From the NCBI GenBank assembly GCA_025655575.1, contig JAHXIP010000001.1:62001-126000 (forward strand): a stretch of 64,000 nt of DNA. The letters run 5' to 3'. Both the position numbers and the translations under genes were made by a program. The DNA is from Candidatus Thiodiazotropha sp. (ex Monitilora ramsayi). GTDB taxonomy: Bacteria > Pseudomonadota > Gammaproteobacteria > Chromatiales > Chromatiaceae. Below, piece by piece: positions 57,732-64,000 of the stretch; position 1 is the stretch's first letter; every line of letters begins with the position of its first letter. The notes beneath the pieces are model-generated. The model was not told the origin of the DNA, ran no database searches, and saw only the letters and a program-made list of their open reading frames with translations.

Positions 57732-58649
57732 ATGAGTTCAGATCTGAATCGAGTCATTGAAACAGCCGGTGAGATCCTGCTCGGCAAGACACAGGTAATC
57801 AAGCTGTCGCTAGCCTGCCTGCTGGCGCGGGGGCATCTGCTGATCGAGGATCTGCCCGGTGTAGGCAAAACAACCCTGGCGCATACTCTGGCACATCTGC
57901 TGGGACTGCACTATCAACGCATTCAATTCACCAGCGATATGCTGCCTTCGGATATCATCGGTGTCTCCGTCTACCAGCAGAAAGATCAACGATTCCAGTT
58001 CCATCCCGGACCGGTGTTTGCCCAACTGGTATTGGCCGATGAGATCAATCGCGCCACCCCCAAGGCTCAGAGTGCACTGCTGGAAGCGATGGAGGAGCGA
58101 CAAGTTACCGCTGATGGTCAGACCCATGGTCTGCCGGAACCCTTCTTTGTCATCGCCACACAGAATCCACTGCATCAGATCGGCACCTTTCCCCTGCCGG
58201 AATCCCAACTCGACAGGTTCCTCATGCGCATCCCCATCGGCTATCCTGAAAGGGGCGCCGAACGAAGCCTCCTGACAGGGGAGGACCGGCGGGAGATGCT
58301 CCAAAGTCTACCGCCGGGATTAAACACTGAGCAACTGATCGCCATGCAAAATAAGGTCAGAAAGATTCACGTGGCCGACGCCTTGCTCGACTATTGTCAG
58401 GATATCCTGGCACACACCCGTAACTCCACCGACTACCGGCATGGACTGTCGCCCCGTGCCGGACTCGCCATGCTGCAAAGCGCCAAGGCCTGGGCCTTGA
58501 TCGAGGGACGCAACCAGGTTCTACCGGAAGATCTGCAGGCCATTCTGCCCGCTACCGTGGGCCACCGGCTACAGGCCACGGGTGAAATCACCAGTGAACA
58601 ACACGACAGTTTGGTGCAGACCCTGATGGAGGCGGTGCCAATTCCCTGA
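57732..58649 (+). CDS. MoxR family AAA+ ATPase
   Basis: A 305-residue chaperone-like ATPase. The Walker A is LPGVGKTTL near residues 42-50, and the Walker B LADEINRATPKAQSALLEAMEE. IATQNPLHQIGTFPLPESQLDRF carries the sensor and arginine-finger residues. MoxR proteins usually act with DUF58 and transglutaminase-domain partners, both of which are present here but 2.6 kb away. Its client is unknown. The ATG follows GGGGAAAGGGG. Confidence 0.95.
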   Translation: MSSDLNRVIETAGEILLGKTQVIKLSLACLLARGHLLIEDLPGVGKTTLAHTLAHLLGLHYQRIQFTSDMLPSDIIGVSVYQQKDQRFQFHPGPVFAQLVLADEINRATPKAQSALLEAMEERQVTADGQTHGLPEPFFVIATQNPLHQIGTFPLPESQLDRFLMRIPIGYPERGAERSLLTGEDRREMLQSLPPGLNTEQLIAMQNKVRKIHVADALLDYCQDILAHTRNSTDYRHGLSPRAGLAMLQSAKAWALIEGRNQVLPEDLQAILPATVGHRLQATGEITSEQHDSLVQTLMEAVPIP

Positions 58650-58719
58650 ACTCCTCTAGATTGGGTCAACACCGGGCAAGGCCGGATATACGATTGTTAG
58701 GAAGCACCAGGTTGTACGC

Positions 58720-59121
58720 CTACCGAAATGCACGTGGCCGAACCAAAAACCAGCTATACAGCACCAGCCCACCAAAGACAGTGTAAATAACGACAAAAAC
58801 CCACGATGGGGCTTGATAGTACAAGAGTTCGTTCAACCAGTGCGTTATGAAGGAACCCTCGTAGACAGTTTCTCCCGCTTTCGATCTTAGATCCATTTCC
58901 CAGGTCGTCAGCGGACAAATAACACCGAACCAGGATTGCAAAACGACAACACCAATTCCGAGTAAATGTGTCACACGGAACCAAGGGTTTCTCACCCATT
59001 GCCATGATAGAAACTTACCCACAAAGATTAGAATCAGGCCGAGTACAATAAAGACCACGAACACTACATGGGTGACAAGTATGGTGACGGCGGCCAAAGA
59101 ATAGAGCGCCTGGGACTCCAT
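58720..59121 (-). CDS. DUF2784 family membrane protein
   Basis: A 133-residue inner-membrane protein with four helices (about 6-33, 47-68 and two near the C-terminus). WVRNPWFRVTHLLGIGVVVLQSWFGVICPLTTWE is the family signature. Function unknown. The start ATG at 59121 has AGGAG about six bases upstream. It is on the minus strand, convergent with moxR, and is the first of the genes that separate moxR from its usual partners. Confidence 0.9.
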   Translation of the reverse strand: MESQALYSLAAVTILVTHVVFVVFIVLGLILIFVGKFLSWQWVRNPWFRVTHLLGIGVVVLQSWFGVICPLTTWEMDLRSKAGETVYEGSFITHWLNELLYYQAPSWVFVVIYTVFGGLVLYSWFLVRPRAFR

Positions 59122-59500
59122 AACGTCTCCTAATAATCGAAATAACCGGCACAACTTGCTGCGTTTGTCACGCTACTTGCGTGATACATTGTTATACCAC
59201 GCTTTTCCATCCGTTCCCTGGGCATGGCTTTGCTCTTGGAGTTTTAATGGCTTCCCGCAGTCCGGACAACCTGTTCTTTACAGTATCGGGCCAGAGAGAG
59301 ATGGTTTCTAATATTTAGAGATAATTGCTCTCTGACCCAGTTTATTCATGGGATTGGTTTCGTATCAGAAAATGGGTTGTCTGTGAATGAATGCGGAGAT
59401 GTCACATCACAATAGCATCGTGTGGGGCTGTCAACCGCACCACCTCACTATGTGGCCGCTAGCCTCACATACCCACCGATAGCAAAAAAGGCTATAGAAA
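59122..59500. other. Intergenic region with inverted repeat, left edge of the inserted block
   Basis: About 379 bp. At 59288-59338, GGGCCAGAGAG pairs with CTCTCTGACCC (11 bp, one G-U), enclosing a small TCTAA/TTAGA hairpin. TCACG/CGTGA at 59168-59184 is another short stem. The CTCTCTGACCC end resembles the ends of small repeat units linked to REP-associated transposases, but no transposase is present. A 23-codon frame at 59247 is too short to support. Confidence 0.55.
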
Positions 59501-59929
59501 ATGAGATTGTGGTCAATTCATCCAAGATACTTAGATGCAAAGGGCTTGGTTGCCCTTTGGCGCGAAGCCTTATTGGCACAGAATGTTCTATTAGGAAAAA
59601 CGCTTGGTTATAAACATCACCCGCAGTTAAATCGATTTAGAGAAACGAGGAACCCGGAGGGTGCTATCGCAAGCTATTTGAGGGGCATTGAGAAAGAGGC
59701 GAAAGCAAGGGGTTATAATTTTGATAAATCTAAAATTAACGGAAGACGTATAACACACCCGATATCAGTAACCTCCGACCAAATAAAATTTGAATTTACG
59801 CATTTAAAAAAGAAGTTAAAAGAAAGAGACCATGAAAGGTTACTACTTCTAACATCAGTACAGGAAATAGCGTTACATCCTATATTTGAAGCGGTAAGCG
59901 GTAAAATCGAGAGCTGGGAAATACTGTAA
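59501..59929 (+). CDS. Pyrimidine-dimer DNA glycosylase / endonuclease V-like
   Basis: A 142-residue base-excision repair protein. MRLWSIHPRYLDAKGLVALWREALLAQNVLLGKT, then GYKHHPQLNRFRETRNPEGAIASYLRGIEKEAKARGYNF, match the bacterial pyrimidine-dimer glycosylase group related to T4 endonuclease V. The catalytic N-terminal residue in T4 is Thr2; here the residue after Met is Arg, so the chemistry needs checking. The gene is AT-rich compared with moxR and DUF58, suggesting recent transfer. It has no operon partners. Confidence 0.85.
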   Translation: MRLWSIHPRYLDAKGLVALWREALLAQNVLLGKTLGYKHHPQLNRFRETRNPEGAIASYLRGIEKEAKARGYNFDKSKINGRRITHPISVTSDQIKFEFTHLKKKLKERDHERLLLLTSVQEIALHPIFEAVSGKIESWEIL

Positions 59930-60014
59930 AAAAGAGAATGGGGTTGATAACGAATGATACTCTTTATTATTTTATATTGTCACCGATCACTTTATACAAC
60001 TTGAACCATTCAAT

Positions 60015-60998
60015 ATGTTCACAAAACTCATCAGCAATTATATTGATCTGATCAAGCGCATCGATTCCCGCCAGGATGACCAAGTCATTGTTAAACGTTT
60101 TGATCATGTAAGCGATGTACTTCAACCAGGTGAATCCATTATCTGGCAGGGTAAGCCCTCAGCAAAGCATGCTTGGGGTGATCATGATCAGATGGAACCT
60201 GCAGGTTCAGTCAGTGAACGGCCTGCCTCGCTCGCAGGGCGCAAGATAGAGATGATTTTGGCACTGCTGTTCATTCTGTTCATGTTTCTGCTGGGTATCT
60301 TCACCACCTATTCTGGTTTTGATGAACTACAGCGCAACAAAGACTGGCGTTCAATTGCGCTTGGGGGCTTTCTGGTCCTGACAGGAATCACATTTATGTC
60401 GGGGTTACCTTTCCTGATGCGTCCCATTTTTAATTCCTTGCGGGCCCGGCAACTCACTTATCTTCTCACCTCATCACGGGCAATGATCATCCGTCGTGGC
60501 CATGCATGGGCTGAGATCTGGACACGCTCATGGGTGATCCTCTCGGTATCCTTACTGCTTCTATACAGTGTCATCCTTTTCAGTGGGATTTTTATTGAGA
60601 GTTCATACCAGGATATTGTCGATAGGGCAGGCATGAGCACTTGGCTGGCAAGGCTATTCATCCTGCTTATCATGGCACCGGTCGGCTTTATGTTTGCCTC
60701 TCTCGGTTTTATTGGCTTCTACTTTCAGTCCATTATCATCATCGATGCCATCAAGGACCGTCATGGCATCTTCATGCGTTGCTTTGAGTTCGAAGAGATT
60801 AAACGCAATGACTTTCCAGTTATATCGCGACAGCGCAAGGACGGAGTTGGGGATATCATTCTCGACCAGGACGGCCATTGGGAATACGATATCGATTTCA
60901 ATCAGGTTCCCTGGTTTAAGATCAACGCGGTCGGCTTCTTATCTGTGCCTAATGCCATGCAGGTGAAGGCAAAAGTTGAACACGCATTGGCAACATGA
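60015..60998 (+). CDS. PH-like domain membrane protein, hypothetical
   Basis: A 327-residue inner-membrane protein. LQPGESIIWQGKPSA at residues 36-50 resembles the start of bacterial PH-like domains, and TYLLTSSRAMIIRRGHAW at about 149-166 is the matching later strand. Four membrane helices lie at about 77-99, 113-136, 171-195 and 214-242. The last 80 residues are soluble and contain ILDQDGHWEYDIDF. Function unknown. It is 85 bp after the glycosylase gene and AT-leaning in base use. The start has no strong ribosome site. Confidence 0.75.
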   Translation: MFTKLISNYIDLIKRIDSRQDDQVIVKRFDHVSDVLQPGESIIWQGKPSAKHAWGDHDQMEPAGSVSERPASLAGRKIEMILALLFILFMFLLGIFTTYSGFDELQRNKDWRSIALGGFLVLTGITFMSGLPFLMRPIFNSLRARQLTYLLTSSRAMIIRRGHAWAEIWTRSWVILSVSLLLLYSVILFSGIFIESSYQDIVDRAGMSTWLARLFILLIMAPVGFMFASLGFIGFYFQSIIIIDAIKDRHGIFMRCFEFEEIKRNDFPVISRQRKDGVGDIILDQDGHWEYDIDFNQVPWFKINAVGFLSVPNAMQVKAKVEHALAT

Positions 60999-61233
60999 AT
61001 GCGAAAGATAGAAATGTCCCCAGTCAGAAAGCAATTGATTCTAAGATGGTGATATTTCTATGCACAATCAACCAGCCCCTGTATGGCCAGGCGCTCAAGG
61101 CAGGTGTAATAACTAACAACGTCCGTTTCTATTTCGTTTGAGGAGCACTTAAGCAACATCCATACGCATTCATCAACAAGAAAACAGATGTTTTTTTACA
61201 ACTTCCCCAAGCTTCATCAGTCGTAGCATAATA

Positions 61234-62193
61234 GTGGCTATGCCATCTCTTTTAATGCCTAACTGGCTCTACCGTTTCCGCCGTCAGGCCCGTACTGATG
61301 GTCGTGGTGGCGTGGTGATACGGCCGCGTAGCCTTTATATTCTACCGACCCGGCAGGGCATACTACTTGCCTTGGTGCTTTTTCTGATGCTTGCCGGTTC
61401 TATTAACTACGGCAGCAATCTTGCTTATCTTGTCACTTTTCTCTTGGGTGGTATTTGGTTATCCGCCATCCTCCACACTTGGCGGAATCTGTTGGGATTA
61501 ATGATTCATCCTGCTCAGGTATCTCCTGTCTATGCCGGTCAGGAGGCCAGGTTCAGCCTGTCAGTCACGAATCCATCTTCACTTCAACGTTATGGCATCT
61601 CTTTACACCAAAAAAAACTATTGGGAGAATCTGCCGATCTTCCCGCAGAAGGGTCATGCCTGTTGTATCTGCCGATTCCCACTGTACATCGGGGCAGGCT
61701 TTCTTTGCCGGAAATCAGTTTGCATACTGTCTTTCCGTTTGGTTTGTTTCACGCCTGGAGCTATGCCCGACTGGATATATCCTGCCTGGTTTATCCCCGC
61801 CCCGCCGACGCGGGAAACCCCCCAGCAGACAGTTGTTATACCTCAAGTGAAGATGGTGACCGAGGTGTTGGTGCCGATGACTTTGTCGGTTTGCGCACCT
61901 ACCGGGAGGGGGATTCACCCCGCCATATCGATTGGAAAGCCCTTGCACGTGAACGGGGATTGATGAGCAAACAGTTTGGTGGTGACCGCACTGAACGGGT
62001 AGATCTGGATTGGGACCTGCTGCCGGCGGTGGATACGGAGATCCGACTCAGTCTGTTATGTCGATTTATCCTGCAGGCAGAATCTCAGTCGATCTCCTAC
62101 GCACTGCGCCTGCCCGACCTTACCATTCCACCTGGTATGGGTGAGCGACATAAGCAGCGGTGTCTCGCCGCACTGGCAACTTTTGGAGAGTGA
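61234..62193 (+). CDS. DUF58 domain protein
   Basis: A 319-residue membrane protein usually encoded beside MoxR. Two helices at about 42-61 and 63-82 are followed by a beta-rich region and the DUF58 signature DFVGLRTYREGDSPRHIDWKALARERGLMSKQF at about 214-250. The start is GTG at 61234 or ATG at 61240. It is followed after 2 bp by the TgpA-like gene (stop and start almost overlapping), so the two are coupled. Role of the family is unknown; envelope assembly is a common suggestion. Confidence 0.93.
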   Translation: MAMPSLLMPNWLYRFRRQARTDGRGGVVIRPRSLYILPTRQGILLALVLFLMLAGSINYGSNLAYLVTFLLGGIWLSAILHTWRNLLGLMIHPAQVSPVYAGQEARFSLSVTNPSSLQRYGISLHQKKLLGESADLPAEGSCLLYLPIPTVHRGRLSLPEISLHTVFPFGLFHAWSYARLDISCLVYPRPADAGNPPADSCYTSSEDGDRGVGADDFVGLRTYREGDSPRHIDWKALARERGLMSKQFGGDRTERVDLDWDLLPAVDTEIRLSLLCRFILQAESQSISYALRLPDLTIPPGMGERHKQRCLAALATFGE

Positions 62194-62195
62194 CG

Positions 62196-64000
62196 GTGCA
62201 CCAGACCATCGATCATACTCTGACCCCAAAACTCCAGCTACAATTGTATCTGCTGACTGGTTTCGTGCTCGTGCCTCATGTACAGCATCTGCCTCTTGTG
62301 GTCAGTTTCTATCTCTTCACAACCCTGGGCCTCCGATTCATCAGTCTGCGAATACCGAATCTACAACCGGGAAGGCTTCTGCTTTTTCTTTTAACCGCTG
62401 CCGGTGTGGCACTTATCTACAACGAGCATCAGACATTGATGGGAAAGGATGCCGGTGTCTCGCTGCTATCGATCATGCTGGTGCTAAAGACGCTGGAGGT
62501 CCGCCGTCGACGTGATCTTTATGTCACTATCTTCATCGCCTATTTTGTCATTGTGACTCAGTTTCTTTTTGATAATTCGTTTCTATTGCTGATCTATCTA
62601 CTGGTGTTGCTTGTTGGCCACACCAGTCTGCTGCTTGAGATTAATCGGGTGTCACCCTCAAGAAATTTCTTCGAACCCTATCGACAAACCTTCTGGATCA
62701 CTCTGCAGGCGCTACCCATTGCCATCATCCTGTTCATTCTATTTCCCCGTTTGGGTCAACCACTTTGGCATTTTGGTCATGATGGCAGTGCTCAAACAGG
62801 CCTCAGTGAGCGGGTCAAACCCGGTACAATCAGCCAGCTTATTCAATCTTCCGCTGTTGCTTTTCGAGTAACTTTCAAGCATGAACCACCGCCACCTGAA
62901 CAACGCTATTGGCGGGGCTTGGTGCTATGGGACACGGATGGTGTCAGCTGGTACACGGACGAGAACAATCCTGTTCCAATCCTCTCATCCAGTATCATGC
63001 CCACCGGACAACCGGTGGAGTACGAGGTTCTTCTCGAACCCCATAGAAAAACCTGGCTCTATGCCCTGGATCTGCCGGCGGTGGCACCATCCAAGTCCAA
63101 GCTATCCAGTGATTTTCTCCTGCATCTCAGGGAACCAGTTACCCGACCTAAGCAATATGACGGTCTCTCATTCACCCGTCATCTGACAAGCCCACCTACG
63201 GAGGAACTTCGACAGCGAGCCTTACGCCTGGGCGACGGCATCACTGAACGCCAACGCCAGCTTGTTTCAACATGGCGTGCAGCGTCTGCATCAGATAGTG
63301 ATTTGGTTGAGAGGGCCCTGCGACATTTCAATGAACGTGAATTTGTCTACACACTGAATCCTCCTCGCTACCTGAAAAACCCTATCGATCAGTTTCTATT
63401 CGAGGGCCGAGAGGGTTTTTGTGAGCACTATGCGACTGCCTTTACTCAGTTGATGCGTCTGGCCGGCATTCCCTCCCGTATGGTAGTCGGATATCAGGGC
63501 GGAGAATACAACGACCTTGGTGACTACTACACGGTACGTCAATATGATGCACACGCTTGGTCTGAGGTTTGGTTGGAAGGAGAGGGGTGGAAGCGGATTG
63601 ACCCAACAGCGGCGGTGGCACCAGAACGTGTGCGCAGCGCGATACAACCAAGTCTCGGTTCTGTGGGTGAACCTGCACTATTCAGAATTGATAGCGATAG
63701 CTTGATCGGTTCCGGCTTACGTCAACTAAGCATGCTGCTCGACAACAGCAGTCTTCGCTGGCGACGTTGGGTCTTGGGATTCGGCCAGGAGGAGCAATAT
63801 GGACTGATGCGCGGACTCGGTCTCGGTTTTCTGCCGACCAGACAGTGGGGATTGTTGCTCGTTGGTTTGATTGGTCTGGTGTTGACACTGATTGGTGTAA
63901 GACTGGTTCGACAGGGGCGGGTGAAGCAGGAACAAGTACAGGTTCTTTATCAGGTATTCTGCCGTCGCATGGCTGCCATCGGTCATCCCCGCCATGCGCA
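62196..64000 (+). CDS. TgpA-like transglutaminase-domain membrane protein (3' end outside window)
   Basis: The open frame runs from GTG 62196 (GGAG seven bases upstream) to the last base, 601 codons. Residues 1-200 have about six or seven membrane helices (DUF3488). The periplasmic transglutaminase core holds the triad Cys409 in REGFCEHYATAF, His453 in YDAHAWSEVW and Asp469 in RIDPTAAV. A further helix lies at about 550-570, before the expected DUF4129 tail. Pseudomonas TgpA is essential for growth; the substrate is not settled. An in-frame GTG at 62190 overlaps the DUF58 stop. It completes a MoxR-DUF58-TgpA set. Confidence 0.94.
   Translation, partial: MHQTIDHTLTPKLQLQLYLLTGFVLVPHVQHLPLVVSFYLFTTLGLRFISLRIPNLQPGRLLLFLLTAAGVALIYNEHQTLMGKDAGVSLLSIMLVLKTLEVRRRRDLYVTIFIAYFVIVTQFLFDNSFLLLIYLLVLLVGHTSLLLEINRVSPSRNFFEPYRQTFWITLQALPIAIILFILFPRLGQPLWHFGHDGSAQTGLSERVKPGTISQLIQSSAVAFRVTFKHEPPPPEQRYWRGLVLWDTDGVSWYTDENNPVPILSSSIMPTGQPVEYEVLLEPHRKTWLYALDLPAVAPSKSKLSSDFLLHLREPVTRPKQYDGLSFTRHLTSPPTEELRQRALRLGDGITERQRQLVSTWRAASASDSDLVERALRHFNEREFVYTLNPPRYLKNPIDQFLFEGREGFCEHYATAFTQLMRLAGIPSRMVVGYQGGEYNDLGDYYTVRQYDAHAWSEVWLEGEGWKRIDPTAAVAPERVRSAIQPSLGSVGEPALFRIDSDSLIGSGLRQLSMLLDNSSLRWRRWVLGFGQEEQYGLMRGLGLGFLPTRQWGLLLVGLIGLVLTLIGVRLVRQGRVKQEQVQVLYQVFCRRMAAIGHPRHA

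Noticed and set aside
58366..58378. CACGTG-centred sequence resembling half of a parS site
   Set aside because: Lies within moxR coding sequence and matches poorly outside the central six bases; other CACGTG sites are no better.

Overview
The window is chromosomal DNA from a Gram-negative, respiring gammaproteobacterium. The block mnmG-rsmG-parA-parB-atpIBEFHAGDC, followed by slyD-like, glmU and glmS, is the origin-side gene order of non-enteric Gammaproteobacteria. The small families DUF3135, Rof and CPXCG, the di-haem cytochrome c peroxidase and the rubrerythrin/DUF3501 operon resemble what is met in Chromatiales and related sulfur-oxidising or symbiotic lineages. That placement is inference; no rRNA, tRNA or sulfur-oxidation gene is present to confirm it. 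No CRISPR array, intact insertion sequence or prophage was seen.

Layout. 1-8.9 kb: the 3' part of a penicillin-binding protein 1A gene, a conserved hypothetical, citrate synthase, a KamA-type radical SAM protein, succinyl-CoA synthetase (sucCD), a PPK2 polyphosphate kinase and a small lipoprotein. 9-15.9 kb: poorly characterised envelope and periplasmic proteins (a Cys-rich secreted protein, a lipase-like lipoprotein, a CPXCG protein, a dienelactone hydrolase, a hydrolase-thioredoxin fusion), then a soluble CZB chemoreceptor divergent from a Lys/Ala-rich membrane protein. 15.9-27.4 kb (mostly minus strand): an atypical phosphofructokinase, a secreted nuclease, rpmE, DUF3135, Rof, an H-NS-like protein, a large GGDEF-EAL protein, hemW, an orphan TRAP binding protein and uvrD. 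27.44-27.73 kb: a 287-bp nested inverted-repeat element between uvrD and glk.

28.8-33.6 kb: an apparent peroxide/iron stress cluster. It has a di-haem cytochrome c peroxidase, a PerR-like Fur-family regulator, and a four-gene operon (rubrerythrin, double-ferredoxin/CCG iron-sulfur protein, encapsulated-ferritin-like protein without encapsulin, DUF3501) closed by a clear Rho-independent terminator. Two similar 7-1-7 inverted repeats lie upstream of ccp and of the rubrerythrin gene. 33.7-42.2 kb is accessory: a DHFR-like reductase, a RES/Xre toxin-antitoxin pair, an AidB-type acyl-CoA dehydrogenase, a diguanylate cyclase, oleate hydratase and a secreted patatin. 42.2-57.6 kb is the conserved glmS to mnmG block on the minus strand. 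57.7-64 kb holds a MoxR/DUF58/transglutaminase (TgpA-like) set split by about 2.6 kb carrying DUF2784, a pyrimidine-dimer glycosylase and a PH-like membrane protein; the TgpA-like gene runs off the end.

The strongest candidates for something undescribed are the PerR-linked rubrerythrin/EncFtn-like/DUF3501 operon and the three-armed inverted-repeat element upstream of uvrD and glk.
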